A DNA stretch of 64,000 nucleotides. Source: Manihot esculenta. Taxonomy: Eukaryota > Streptophyta > Magnoliopsida > Malpighiales > Euphorbiaceae. This document shows positions 47,403-63,100 of this stretch, in pieces. Every line of letters starts with the position of its first letter. Position 1 is the stretch's first letter. The notes beneath the pieces are model-generated. The model searched no databases and was not told the origin of the DNA. It worked only from the letters and a program-made list of their open reading frames with translations. The position numbers and the translations under genes were made by a program. The stretch spans positions 14,708,265 through 14,772,264 of the forward strand of contig NC_035170.2 of assembly GCF_001659605.2 (NCBI RefSeq), read 5' to 3'.

Positions 47403-49170
47403 ATAGGGCGCAAAATAAACGACAGTGCCTAAACATTAAAAAGGAAATGATGGTCGCAAAATAAACAACCGTGCCTTTCTTACCCCAAAATATTATGCTA
47501 ATACATTTTAAACAAAATATAATAATTATTCGTAATTATTTATTCAAATATTCAATTAAAATAAAAGTTGTTTAATAAGTGTAAAGTCAAGAACATTAAC
47601 AAAGAAACGATGCGGCGCAAAATAAACGACAGTGCCTTACTTACCCCAAAATATTTTACTCATACATTATAAGCAAAATTGTTATTCATTAGTAATCGTT
47701 TATTCAAATATTCAATTAAAATAAAACATTAATTGTTTACTTTAATTAGTTTAAAGTAAAGAACATTAAAAAAGAAACGATAGGGCGCGAAATAAAAGAC
47801 AGTGCCTTTCTTACCCCAAAATATTATACTCATACATTATAAACAAAATTGTTATTCATTTGTAATCATTTATTCAAATATTCAATTAAAATAAAACTTT
47901 AATTGTTCATTTTATTTAATTTAAAGTCAAGAACATTAAAAAAGAAATAATGTGCCGCAAAATAAACAACAGTGCATTTCTTACCCCAAAATATTATACT
48001 TATACATTATAGACAAACTTGCTATATATTAGTAATCATTTATTCAAATGTTTAATTAAAATAAAACTTTAATTGTTCACTTTAATTAGTTTAAAGTCAA
48101 GAACATTAAAAAAGAAATGATGGGGCGCAAAACAAATGATAGTGTCTTACTTACGCCAAAATATTATACTCATATATTATAAATAAAATTGTTATTTATT
48201 AGTAATCATTTATTCAAATGTTTATTTAAAAAAAAACTTAAATTGTTTACTTTAATTAGTTTAAAGTCAGAGAACATTAAAAATGAAACGATGGGCGCAA
48301 AATAAACGACAGTGCCTAAACATTAAAAAGGAAATGATGGTCGCAAAATAAACAATCGTGCCTTTCTTACCCCAAAATATTATGCTCATACATTTTAAAC
48401 AAAATATAATAATTATTAGTAATTATTTATTCAAATATTCAATTAAAATAAAAGTTGTTTAATAAGTGTAAAGTCAAGAACATTAACAAAGAAATGATGC
48501 GGCGCAAAATAAACGACAGTGCCTTACTTACCCCAAAATATTTTACTCATACATTATAAGCAAAATTGTTATTCATTAGTAATCGTTTATTCAAATATTC
48601 AATTAAAATAAAACATTAATTGTTTACTTTAATTAGTTTAAAGTAAAGAACATTAAAAAAGAAACGATAGGGCGCGAAATAAAAGACAGTGCCTTTTTTA
48701 CCCCAAAATATTATACTCATACATTATAAACAAAATTGTTATTCATTTGTAATCATTTATTCAAATATTCAATTAAAATAAAACTTTAATTGTTCATTTT
48801 ATTTAATTTAAAGTCAAGAACATTAAAAAAGAAATAATGTGTCGCAAAATAAACAACAGTGCATTTCTTACCCCAAAATATTATACTTATACATTATAGA
48901 CAAACTTGCTATATATTAGTAATCATTTATTCAAATGTTCAATTAAAATAAAACTTTAATTGTTCACTTTAATTAGTTTAAAGTCAAGAATATTAAAAAA
49001 GAAATGATGGGGCGCAAAACAAATGATAGTGCCTTACTTACGCCAAAATATTATACTCATATATTATAAATAAAATTGTTATTTATTAGTAATCATTTAT
49101 TCAAATGTTCAATTGAAATAAAACTTTAAATGTTTATTTTAATTAGTTTATAGTCAAGAACATTAAAAAA
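47403..49170 (+). repeat. 887 bp HOR variant lacking F and the aacgtgc-type A
   Basis: Order here is B-C-D-E-G-A', then again B-C-D-E-G-A'. D has a gatgcggcgc tag (about 47608 and 48493), E reads aataaaagac (47781 and 48668), G reads tgtgccgc or tgtgtcgc with aacaacagtgcat (47945 and 48830), and A' has gatggggcgcaaaacaaatgatag (48114 and 49001). The shift is about 885-887 bp. F is missing and A' carries a different tag, so this HOR is unlike those left of the retroelement. Confidence 0.8.
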
Positions 49171-52100
49171 GAAACGATAGGGCGCGAAATAAACGACAGT
49201 GCCTTTCTTACCCAAAAATATTATACACATACACTATAAATAAAATTGTTATTTATTAATAATCATTTATTCAAATATTCAATTAAAATAAAACTTTAAT
49301 TTTTCACTTTAATATGTTTGAAGTCAGGAAAATGAAAAAAAAAATAATAGGCCCAAAATAAATGACAGTGCCCTGCTTAACCTAAAATATTATACTTATA
49401 CATTATAAACATACACTATAAATAAAATTGCTATATATTAGTAATCATTCATTCAAATATTCAATTAAAATAAAATTTTAATTGTTTACTTTAATTAGTT
49501 TAAAGCCAAAGAACATTAAAAAAAGAAAACGATGGGGCGCAAAATAAATGACAGCGCCTGAACATTAAAAAGGAAATGATGGTTGCAAAATAAACAAACG
49601 TGCCTTTCTTACCCAAAATATTATACTCATACATTTTAAACAAAATATAATAATTATTAGCAATTATTTATTCAAGTATTCAATTAAAATAAAACTTGCT
49701 TAATTAGTTTAAAGTCAAGAACAATAAAAAAGAAACGATAGGGCGCAAAATAAACGAAAGTCCCTTCCTTACCCCAAAATGTCATACTCATACACTATAA
49801 ATAAAATTGTTATTTATTAGTAATCATTTATTCAAATATTCAATTGAAATACAACTTTAATTGTTTACTTTAATAGGTTTGAAGTAGAAACATTAAAAAA
49901 GAAACAATGGGCCCAAAATAAATGACAGTGCTCTGCTTACCCTAAAATATTATACTTATACATTATAAACAAAATTTTTATATATTAATAATCATTTATT
50001 CAAATATTCAATTAAAATAAAACATTAATTGTTCATTTTATTTAGTTTAAAGTCAAGAACATTAAAAAAGAAATAACATGGCGCAAAATAAACGACGGTG
50101 TCTTTTTTACACCAAAATGTTATACTTATACATTTTAAGCATAGTTGTTATATATTAGTAATCATTTATTCAAATGTTCAATTAAAATAAAACTTTAGTT
50201 GTTCACTTTAATTAGTTTAAAATCAAGAACATTAAAAAAGAAAAGGTAACGTGCAAAATAAACGACAGTGTCTTTCTTGTCCTAAAATATTATACTCATA
50301 TATTATAAATAAAATTGTTATTTATTAGTAATCATTTATTCAAATGTTTATTTAAAATAAAACTTTAATTGTTTACTTTAATTAGTTTAAAGTCAGAGAA
50401 CATTAAAAAAGAAACGATGGGGCGCAAATTAAACGATAGTGCCTAAACATTAAAAAGGAAATGATGGTCTCAAAATAAACAATCGTGCCTTTCTTACTCC
50501 AAAATATTATGCTCATACATTTTAAACAAAATATAAAAATTATTAGTAATTATTTATTCAAATATTCAATTAAAACAAAAGTTGTTTAATAAGTTTAAAG
50601 TCAAGAACATTAACAAAGAAACGATGGGGCGCAAAATAAACGATAATGACTTACTTACCCCAAAATATTATACTCATACATTATAAGAAAAATTGTTATT
50701 CATTAGTAATCGTTTATTCAAATATTCAATTAAAATAAAACATTAATTGTTTACTTTAATTAGTTTAAAGTAAAGATCATTAAAAAAGAAACGATAGGGC
50801 GTGAAATAAACGACAATGCCTTTCTTATCCAAAATATTATACTTATATATTATAAATAAAATTATTATTTAATAGTAATCATTTATTCAAATTTCAATTA
50901 AAATAAAACATTAATTGTTTACTTTAATTAGTTTAAAGTAAAGAACGTTAAAAAATAAACGATAGGGCGCGAAAGAAACTACAGTGCCTTTCTTACCCCA
51001 AAATATTATACTCATATACTATAAATAAAATTGTTATTTATTAGTAATCATTTATTCAAATATTCAATTAAAATAAAACTTTAATTGTTTACTTTAATAG
51101 GTTTGAAGTAGGAACGTTAAAAAAGAAACAATGGGCCCAAAATAAATGACAGTGCCCTGCATACCCTAAAATATTATACTTATACATTATAAAAAAATTG
51201 TTATATATTAGTAATCATTTATTCAAATATTCAATTAAAATAAAACTTTAATTGTTCACTTTAATTAGTTTAATGTCAAGAATATTAAAAAAGAAATAAT
51301 GTGACGGAAAATAAACGACAGTGTCTTTCTTTCCCCTAAATATTATACATATACATTATAAACAAACTTGTTATATATTAGTAATCATTTATTCAAATGT
51401 TCAATTAAAATAAAACTTTAGTTGTTCACTTTAATTAGTTTAAAATCAAGAACATTAAAAAAGAAATAATAACGTGCGAAATAGACGACAGTGCCTTTCT
51501 TATCCCAATATATTATACTCATATATTTTAAATTAAATTGTTATTTTTAGTAATCATTTATTCAAATGTTCATTTAAAATAAAACTTTAATTGTTTACTT
51601 TAATTAGTTTAAAGTTAGAGAACATTAAAAAAGAAACGATGGGGCACAAAATAAACGACAGTGCCTAAACATTAAAAAGGAAATGATGGTCGCAAAATAA
51701 ACAACCGTGCCGTTCTTACCCCAAAATATTATGCTCATACATTTTAAACAAAATATAATAATTATTAGTAATTATTTATTCAAATATTCAATTAAAATAA
51801 AAGTTGTTTAATAAGTGTAAAGTCAAGAACATTAACAAAGAAACTATGGGGCACAAAATAAACGACAGTGCCTTACTTACCCCAAAATATTATACTCATA
51901 CATTATAAGCAAAATTGTTATTCATTAGTAATCGTTTATTCAAATATTTATCTAAAATAAAACATTAATTGTTTACTTTAATTAGTTTAAAGTAAAGAAC
52001 ATTAAAAAAGAAACGATAGGGCGCGAAATAAACGACAGTGCCTTTCTTACCCCAAAATATTATACTCATACACTATAAATAAAATTGTTATTTATTAGTA

Positions 52101-54836
52101 ATCATTTATTCAAATATTCAATTAAAATAAAACTTTAATTGTTTACTTTAATAGGTTTGAAGTAGGAACGTTAAAAAAGAAACAATGGGCCCAAAATAAA
52201 TGACAGTGCCCTGCTTACCCTAAAATATTATATTTATACATTATAAAAAAAATTATTATATATTAGTAATCATTTATTCAAATATTCAATTAAATTAAAA
52301 CTTTAATTGTTCACTTTAATTAGTTTAATGTCAAGAATATTAAAAAAGAAATATTGTGACGCAAAATAAATGACACGGTCTTTCTTACCCCTAAATATTA
52401 CACTTATACGTTATAAACAAACTTGTTATATATTAGTAATCATTTATTCAAATGTTCAATTAAAATAAAACTTTAGTTGTTCACTTTAATTAGTTTAAAA
52501 TCAAGAACATTAAAAAAGAAATGATAACGTGTAAAATAAACGACAGTTCCTTTCTTATCCCAAAATATTATACTTATATATTATAAATAAAATTGTTATT
52601 TATTAGTAATCATTTATTCAAATGTTCATTTAAAATAAAAGCTTAATTGTTTACTTTAATTAGTTTAAAGTCAGAGAACATTAAAAAAGTAACGATGCGG
52701 GCGCAAAATAAACGATAGTGCCTAAACATTAAAAAGGAAATGTTGGTCGCAAAATAAACAACCTTGCCTTTTTTAACCCAAAATATTATGCTCATACATT
52801 TTAAACAAAATATAATAATTATTAGTAATTATTTATTCAAATATTCAATTAAAACAAAAGTTGTTTAATAAGTGTAAATTCAAGAACATTAACAAAGAAA
52901 CGATCGGGCGCAAAATAAACGACAGTGCCTTACATACCCCAAAAAATTATACTCATACATTATAAGCAAAATTATTATTCATTAGTAATCGTTTCTTCAA
53001 ATATTCAATTAAAATAAAACATTAATTATTTACTTTAATTAGTTTAAAGTAAAGAACATTAAAAAAGAAACGATAGGGCGCGAAATAAACGACAGTGCCT
53101 TTCTTACCCCAAAATATTATACTCATACACTATAAATAAAATTGTTATTTATTAGTAATCATTTATTCAAATATTCAAATAAAATAAAACATTAATTGTT
53201 TACTTTAATAGGTTTGAAGTAGGAACGTTAAAAAAGAAACAATGGGCCCAAAATAAATGACAGTGCCTTGCTTACCCTAAAATATTTTACTTATACATTA
53301 TAAAAAAAATTGTTATATATTAGTAATTATTTATTCAAATATTCAATTAAATTAAAACTTTAATTGTTCACTTTAATTAGTTAATATCAAGAATATTAAA
53401 AAAAAAATAATGTGACGCAAAATAAACGATAGTGTCTTTCTTACCCCTAAATATTATACTTATACATTATAAACAAACATGTTGTATATTAGTAATCATT
53501 TATTCAAATGTTCAATTAAAATAAAACTTTAGTTGTGCACTTTAATTAGTTTAAAATCAAGAACATTAAAAAAAAAAATGATAACGTGCAAAATAAACGA
53601 CAGTGACTTTCTTATCCCAAAATATTATACTCCTATATTATAAATAAAATTGTTATTTATTAGTAATCATTTATTCAAAGGTTCATTTAAAATAAAGCTT
53701 TAATTGTTTACTTTAATTAGTTTAAAGTCAGAGAACATTAAAAAAGTAACGATGCGGGCGCAAAATAAACGATAGTGCCTAAACATTAAAAAGGAAATGT
53801 TGGTCGCAAAATAAACAACCTTGCCTTTTTTAACCCAAAATATTATGCTCATACATTTTAAACAAAATATAATAATTATTAGTAATTATTTATTCAAATA
53901 TTCAATTAAAACAAAAGTTGTTTAATAAGTGTAAATTCAAGAACATTAACAAAGAAACGATCGGGCGCAAAATAAACGACAGTGCCTAAACATTAAAAAG
54001 GAAATGATGGTCGCAAAATAAACAACCATGCCTTTCTTACCCCAAAATATTATGGTCATACATTTTAAACAAAATATAATAATTATTAGTAATTATTTAT
54101 TCAAATATTCAATTAAAATAAAAGTTGTTTAATAAGGGTAAAGTCAAGAACATTAAGAAAGAAACGATGGGGCGCAAAATAAGCGACAGTGCCTTACATA
54201 CCCCAAAATATTATACTCATACATTATAAGCAAAATTGTTATTCATTAGTAATCATTTATTCAAATATTCAATTAAAATAAAACATTAATTGTATACTTT
54301 AATTAGTTTAAAGTAAAAGACATTAAAAAAGAAACGATAGAGCGCGAAAGAAACGACAGTGCCTTTCTTACCCAAAATATTATACTCATATATTATAAAT
54401 AAAATTTTTATTTATTAGTAATCATTTATTCAAATATTCAATTAAAATAAAGCTTTAATTGTTTACTTTAATCGGTTTGAAGTAGGAACGTTAAAAAAGA
54501 AACAATGGGCCCAAAATAAATGACAGTGCCCTGCATACCCTAAAATATTATACTTATACATTATAAAAACATTGTTATATATTAGTAATCATTTATTCAA
54601 ATATTCAATTAAATTAAAACTTTAATTGTTCACTTTAATTAGTTTAATGTCAAGAATATTAAAAAAGAAATAATGTGACGCAAAATAAACGACAGTGTCT
54701 TTCTTTTCCCTAAATCTTATACTTATACATTATAAACAAACTTGTTATATATTAGTAATCATTTATTCAAATGTGCAATTAAAATAAAACTTTAGTTGTT
54801 CACTTTAATTAGTTTAAAATCAATAACATTAAAAAA
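49171..54836 (+). repeat. Diverged HOR copies of irregular length
   Basis: More point differences and composite monomers than elsewhere. One at about 49390-49440 joins an F body to an E-like cattataaacatacactataaataaa segment. HOR starts at 50240, 51463, 52518 and 53573. A gtaacgatgcgggcgc variant is repeated near 52688 and 53747. Confidence 0.75.
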
Positions 54837-57800
54837 GAAATGATAACGTGCCAAATAAACGACAATGCCTTTCTTATCCCAAAATATTATACTCATATAT
54901 TTTAAATAAAATTGTTATTTATTAGTAATCATTTATTCAAATGTTCATTTAAAATAAAACTTTAATTGTTTACTTTAATTAGTTTAAAGTCAGAGAACAT
55001 TAAAAAAGAAACGATGGGGCGCAAAATAAACGATAGTGCCTAAACATTAAAAAGGAAATGATGGTCGCAAAATAAACAACCGTGCCTTTCTTACCCCAAA
55101 ATATTATGTTCATACATTTTAATAAAAATATAATAATTATTAGTAATTATTTATTCAAATATTCAATTAAAATAAAAGTTGTTTAATAAGTGTAAACTCA
55201 AGAACATTAACAAAGAAACGATGGGGCGCAAAATAAACGACAGTGCCTTACTTACCCCAAAATATTATACTCATACATTATAAGCAAAATTGTTATTCAT
55301 TAGTAATCGTTTATTCAAATATTTATCTAAAATAAAACATTAAATGTTCACTTTAATTAGTTTAAAGTAAAGAACATTAAAAAAGAAACGATAGGGCGCG
55401 AAATAAACGACAGTGCCTTTCTTACTCCAAAATATTATACTCATACACTATAAATAAAATTGTTATTTATTAGTAATCATTTATTCAAATATTCAATTAA
55501 AATAAAATTTTAATTGTTCACTTTAATAGGTTTGAAGTAGGAAGGTTAAAAAAGAAACAATGGGCCGAAAATAAATGACAGTACTCTGCTTACCCTAAAA
55601 TATTATACTTATACATTATAAAAAAAAATTATTATATATTAGTAAACATTTATTCAAATACTCAATTAAATTAAAACTTTAATTGTTCACTTTAATTAGT
55701 TTAATGTCAAGAATATTAAAAAAGAAATAATGTGACGCAAAATAAACGACAGGATCTTCTTACCCCTAAATATTATACTTATACGTTATAAACAAACTTG
55801 TTATATATTAGTAATCATTTATTCAAATGTTCAATTAAAATAAAACTTTAGTTGTTCACTTTAATTAGTTTAAAATGAAGAACATTAAAAAAGAAATGAT
55901 AACGTGCAAAATAAACGACAGTGCCTTTCTTATCCCAAAATATTATACTTATATATTATAAATAAAATTGTTATTTATTAGTAATCATTTATTCAAAGGT
56001 TCATTTAAAATAAAGCTTTAATTGTTTACTTTAATTAGTTTAAAGTCAGAGAACATTAAAAAAGAAATGATGGGGCGCAAAATAAACGACAGTGCCTAAA
56101 CATTAAAAAGGAAATGATGGTCGCAAAATAAACAACCATGCCTTTCTTACCCCAAAATTTTATGGTCATACATTTTAAACAAAATATAATAATTATTAGT
56201 AATTATTTATTCAAATATTCAATTAAAATAAAAGTTGTTTAATAAGGGTAAAGTCAAGAACATTAAGAAAGAAACGATGGGGCGCAAAATAAGCGACAGT
56301 GCCTTACATACCCCAAAATATTATACTCATACATTATAAGTAAAATTGTTATTCATTAGTAATCATTTATTCAAATATTCAATTAAAATAAAACATTAAT
56401 TGTATACTTTAATTAGTTTAAAGTAAAAGACATTAAAAAAGAAACGATAGAGCGCGAAAGAAACGACAGTGCCTTTCTTACCCAAAATATTTTACTCATA
56501 TATTATAAATAAAATTTTTATTTATTAGTAATCATTTATTCAAATATTCAATTAAAATAAAGCTTTAATTGTTTACTTTAATCGGTTTGAAGTAGGAACG
56601 TTAAAAAAGAAACAATGGGCCCAAAATAAATGACAGTGCCCTGCATACCCTAAAATATTATACTTATACATTATTAAAAAATTGTTATATATTAGTAATC
56701 ATTTATTCAAATATTCAATTAAATTAAAACTTTAATTGTTCACTTTAATTAGTTTAATGTCAAGAATATTAAAAAAGAAATAATGTGACGCAAAATAAAC
56801 GACAGTGTCTTGCTTTCCCCTAAATCTTATACTTATACATTATAAACAAACTTGTTATATATTAGTAATCATTTATTCAAATGTGCAATTAAAATAAAAC
56901 TTTAGTTGTTCACTTTAATTAGTTTAAAATCAATAACATTAAAAAAGAAATGATAACGTGCAAAATAAACGACAGTGCCTTTCTTATCTCAAAATATTAT
57001 ACTCATATATTTTAAATAAAATTGTTATTTATTAGTAATCATTTATTCAAATGTTCATTTAAAATAAAACTTTAATTGTTTACTTTAATTAGTTTAAAGT
57101 CAGAGAACATTAAAAAAGAAACGATGGGGCGCAAAATAAACGACAGAGCCTAAACATTAAAAAGGAAATGATGGTCGCAAAATAAACAACCGTGCCTTTC
57201 TTACCCCAAAATATTATGTTCATACATTTTAATAAAAATATAATAATTATTAGTAATTATTTATTCAAATATTCAATTAAAATAAAAGTTGTTTAATAAG
57301 TGTAAACTCAAGAACATTAACAAAGAAACGATGGGGCGCAAAATAAACGACAGTGCCTTACTTACCCCAAAATATTATACTCATACATTATAAGCAAAAT
57401 TGTTATTCATTAGTTATCGTTTATTCAAATATTTATCTAAAATAAAACATTAATTGTTTACTTTAATTAGTTTAAAGTAAAGAACATTAAAAAAGAAACG
57501 ATAGGGCGCGAAATAAACGACAGTGCTTTTCTTACCCCAAAATATTATACTCATACACTATAAATAAAATTGTTATTTATTAGTAATCATTTATTCAAAT
57601 ATTCAAATAAAATAAAACATTAATTGTTTACTTTAATAGGTTTGAAGTAGGAAGGTTAAAAAAGAAACAATGGGCCGAAAATAAATGACAGTACTCTGCT
57701 TACCCTAAAATATTATACTTATACATTATAAAAAAAATTATTATATATTAGTAAACATTTATTCAAATACTCAATTAAATTAAAACTTTAATTGTTCACT

Positions 57801-60110
57801 TTAATTAGTTTAATGTCAAGAATATTAAAAAAGAAATAATGTGACGCAAAATAAACGACAGGATCTTCTTACCCCTAAATATTATACTTATACGTTATAA
57901 ACAAACTTGTTATATATTAGTAATCATTTATTCAAATGTTCAATTAAAATAAAACTTTAGTTGTTCACTTTAATTAGTTTAAAATGAAGAACATTAAAAA
58001 AGAAATGATAACGTGCAAAATAAACGACAGTGCCTTTCTTATCCCAAAATATTATACTTATATATTATAAATAAAATTGTTATTTATTAGTAATCATTTA
58101 TTCAAAGGTTCATTTAAAATAAAGCTTTAATTGTTTACTTTAATTAGTTTAAAGTCAGAGAACATTAAAAAAGAAATGATGGGGCGCAAAATAAACGACA
58201 GTGCCTAAACATTAAAAAGGAAATGATGGTCGCAAAATAAACAACCATGCCTTTCTTACCCCAAAATTTTATGGTCATACATTTTAAACAAAATATAATA
58301 ATTATTAGTAATTATTTATTCAAATATTCAATTAAAATAAAAGTTGTTTAATAAGGGTAAAGTCAAGAACATTAAGAAAGAAACGATGGGGCGCAAAATA
58401 AGCGACAGTGCCTTACATACCCCAAAATATTATACTCATACATTATAAGTAAAATTGTTATTCATTAGTAATCATTTATTCAAATATTCAATTAAAATAA
58501 AACATTAATTGTATACTTTAATTAGTTTAAAGTAAAAGACATTAAAAAAGAAACGATAGAGCGCGAAAGAAACGACAGTGCCTTTCTTACCCAAAATATT
58601 TTACTCATATATTATAAATAAAATTTTTATTTATTAGTAATCATTTATTCAAATATTCAATTAAAATAAAGCTTTAATTGTTTACTTTAATCGGTTTGAA
58701 GTAGGAACGTTAAAAAAGAAACAATGGGCCCAAAATAAATGACAGTGCCCTGCATACCCTAAAATATTATACTTATACATTATTAAAAAATTGTTATATA
58801 TTAGTAATCATTTATTCAAATATTCAATTAAATTAAAACTTTAATTGTTCACTTTAATTAGTTTAATGTCAAGAATATTAAAAAAGAAATAATGTGACGC
58901 AAAATAAACGACAGTGTCTTGCTTTCCCCTAAATCTTATACTTATACATTATAAACAAACTTGTTATATATTAGTAATCATTTATTCAAATGTGCAATTA
59001 AAATAAAACTTTAGTTGTTCACTTTAATTAGTTTAAAATCAATAACATTAAAAAAGAAATGATAACGTGCAAAATAAACGACAGTGCCTTTCTTATCTCA
59101 AAATATTATACTCATATATTTTAAATAAAATTGTTATTTATTAGTAATCATTTATTCAAATGTTCATTTAAAATAAAACTTTAATTGTTTACTTTAATTA
59201 GTTTAAAGTCAGAGAACATTAAAAAAGAAACGATGGGGCGCAAAATAAACGACAGAGCCTAAACATTAAAAAGGAAATGATGGTCGCAAAATAAACAACC
59301 GTGCCTTTCTTACCCCAAAATATTATGTTCATACATTTTAATAAAAATATAATAATTATTAGTAATTATTTATTCAAATATTCAATTAAAATAAAAGTTG
59401 TTTAATAAGTGTAAACTCAAGAACATTAACAAAGAAACGATGGGGCGCAAAATAAACGACAGTGCCTTACTTACCCCAAAATATTATACTCATACATTAT
59501 AAGCAAAATTGTTATTCATTAGTAATCGTTTATTCAAATATTTATCTAAAATAAAACATTAATTGTTCACTTTAATTAGTTTAAAGTAAAGAACATTAAA
59601 AAAGAAACGATAGGGCGCGAAATAAACGACAGTGCCTTTCTTAACCCAAAATATTATACTCATACACTATAAATAAAATTGTTATTTATTAGTAATCATT
59701 TATTCAAATATTCAATTAAAATAAAATTTTAATTGTTTACTTTAATAGGTTTGAAGTAGGAAGGTTAAAAAAGAAATAATGGGCCCAAAATAAATGACAG
59801 TACTCTGCTTACCCTAAAATATTATACTTATACATTATAAAAAAAATTATTATATATTAGTAAACATTTATTCAAATACTCAATTAAATTAAAACTTTAA
59901 TTGTTCACTTTAATTAGTTTAATGTCAAGAATATTAAAAAAGAAATAATGTGACGCAAAATAAACGACAGGGTCTTCTTACCCCTAAATATTATACTTAT
60001 ACGTTATAAACAAACTTGTTATATATTAGTAATCATTTATTCAAATGTTCAATTAAAATAAAACTTTAGTTGTTCACTTTAATTAGTTTAAAATGAAGAA
60101 CATTAAAAAA
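54837..60110 (+). repeat. 2.11 kb dimeric HOR, about 2.5 copies
   Basis: HOR starts 54837, 55893, 56947, 58002 and 59056 alternate between two subtypes. Copies at 54837, 56947 and 59056 are preceded by aatcaataacatt, and those at 55893, 58002 and 60111 by aatgaagaacatt. Variants such as gatagagcgcgaaagaaac (54337, 56447, 58556) and acaggatcttctt (55750, 57860) recur every 2,109-2,110 bp. So the working repeat here is a pair of HORs. Confidence 0.85.
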
Positions 60111-63100
60111 GAAATGATAACGTGCAAAATAAACGACAGTGCCTTTCTTATCCCAAAATATTATACTTATATATTATAAATAAAATTGTTATTTATTAGT
60201 AATCATTTTTTCAAATGTTCATTTAAAATAAAACCTTAATTGTTTACTTTAATTAGTTTAAAGTCAGAGAACATTAAAAAAGTAACGATGGGGGCGCAAA
60301 ATAAACGATAGTGCCTAAACATTAAAAAGGAAATGTTGGTCGCAAAATAAACAACCTTGCCTTTTTTAACCCAAAATATTATGCTCATACATTTTAAACA
60401 AAATATAATAATTATTAGTAATTATTTATTCAAATATTCAATTAAAACAAAAGTTGTTTAATAAGTGTAAATTCAAGAACATTAACAAAGAAACGATCGG
60501 GCGCAAAATAAACGACAGTGCCTTACATACCCCAAAATATTATACTCATACATTATAAGCAAAATTATTATTCATTAGTAATCGTTTCTTCAAATATTCA
60601 ATTAAAATAAAACATTAATTGTTTACTTTAATTAGCCTTTCTTACCCAAAAATATTATACTCATACACTATATATAAAATTGTTATTTATTAGTAATCAT
60701 TTATTCAAATATTCAATTAAAATAAAACTTTAATTGTTTACTTTAATAGGTTTGAAGTAGGAACATTAAAAAAGAAACAATGGGCCCAAAATAAATGACA
60801 GTGCCCTGCTTACCCTAAAATATTTTACTTATACATTATAAAAAAAATTGTTATATATTAGTAATCATTTATTCAAATATTCAATTAAATTAAAACTTTA
60901 ATTGATCACTTTAATTAGTTTAATATCAAGAATATTAAAAAAAAATAATGTGACGCAAAATAAACGATAGTGTCTTTCTTACCCCTAAATATTATACTTA
61001 TATATTATAAACAAACTTGTTATATATTAGTAATCATTTATTCAAATGTTCAATTAAAATAAAACTTTAGTTGTGCACTTTAATTAGTTTAAAATCAAGA
61101 ACATTAAAAAAAAATGATAACGTGCAAAATAAACGACAGTGACTTTCTTATCCCAAAATATTATACTCCTATATTATAAATAAATTTGTTATTTATTAGT
61201 AATCATTTATTCAAAGGTTCATTTAAAATAAAGCTTTAATTGTTTACTTTAATTAGTTTAAAGTCAGAGAACATTAAAAAAAAAAAATGATGGGGCGCAA
61301 AATAAACGACAGTGCCTAAACATTAAAAAGGAAATGATGGTCGCAAAATAAACAACCATGCCTTTCTTACCCCAAAATATTATGGTCAAACATTTTAAAT
61401 AAGCGACAGTGCCTTACATACCCCAAAATATTATACTCATACATTATAAGCAAAATTGTTATTCATTAGTAATCATTTATTCAAATATTCAATTAAAATA
61501 AAACATTAATTGTATACTTTAATTAGTTTAAAGTAAAAAACATTAAAAAAGAAACGATAGAGCGCAAAAGAAACGGCAGTGCCTTTCTTACCCCAAAATA
61601 TTATACTCATATACTATAAATAAAATTTTTATTTATTAGTAATCATTTATTCAAATATTCAATTAAAATAAAACTTTAATTGTTTACTTTAATCGGTTTG
61701 AAATAGGAACGTTAAAAAAGAAACAATGGGCCCAAAATAAATGATAGTGCCCTGCATACCCTAAAATATTATACTTATACATTATAAAAAAATTGTTATA
61801 TATTAGTAATCATTTATTCAAATATTCAATTAAATTAAAACTTTAATTGTTCACTTTAATTAGTTTAATGTCAAGAATATCAAAAAAGAAATAATGTGAC
61901 GCAAAATAAACGACAGTGTCTTTCTTTCCCCTAAATCTTATACTTATACATTATAAACAAACTTGTTATATATTAATAATCATTTATTCAAATGTTCAAT
62001 TAAAATAAAACTTTAGTTGTTCACTTTAATTAGTTTAAAATCAAGAACATTAAAAAAGAAATGATAACGTGCAAAATAAACGACAGTGCCTTTCTTATCC
62101 CAAAATATTATACTCATATATTTTAAATAAAATTGTTATTTATTAGTAATCATTTATTCAAATGTTCATTTAAAATAAAACTTTAATTGTTTACTTTAAT
62201 TAGTTTAAAGTCAGAGAACATTAAAAAAGAAACGATGGGGCGCAAAATAAACGACAGTGCCTAAACATTAAAAAGGAAATGATGGTCGCAAAATAAACAA
62301 CCGTGCCTTTCTTACCCCAAAATATTATGTTCATACATTTTAATAAAAATATAATAATTATTAGTAATTATTTATTCAAATATTCAATTAAAATAAAAGT
62401 TGTTTAATAAGTGTAAACTCAAGAACATTAACAAAGAAACGATGGGGCGCAAAATAAACGACAGTGCCTTACTTAACCCAAAATATTATACTCATACATT
62501 ATAAGCAAAATTGTTATTCATTAGTAATCGTTTATTCAAATATTTATCTAAAATAAAACATTAATTGTTCACTTTAATTAGTTTAAAGTAAAGAACATTA
62601 AAAAAGAAACGATAGGGCGCGAAATAAACGACAGTGCCTTTCTTACCCCAAAATATTATACTCATACACTATAAATAAAATTGTTATTTATTAGTAATCA
62701 TTTATTCAAATATTCAATTAAAATAAAATTTTAATTGTTTACTTTAATAGGTTTGAAGTAGGAACGTTAAAAAAGAAACAATGGGCCCAAAATAAATGAC
62801 AGTGCTCTGCTTACCCTAAAATATTATACTTATACATTATAAAAAAAATTATTATATATTAGTAATCATTTATTCAAATATTCAATTAAATTAAAACTTT
62901 AATTAGTTTAATGTCAAGAGTATTAAAAAAGAAATAATGTGACGCAAAATAAACGACAGGGTCTTCTTACCCCTAAATATTATACTTATACGTTATAAAC
63001 AAACTTGTTATATATTAGTAATCATTTATTCAAATGTTCAATTAAAATAAAACTTTAGTTGTTCACTTTAATTAGTTTAATATCAAGAACATTAAAAAAG

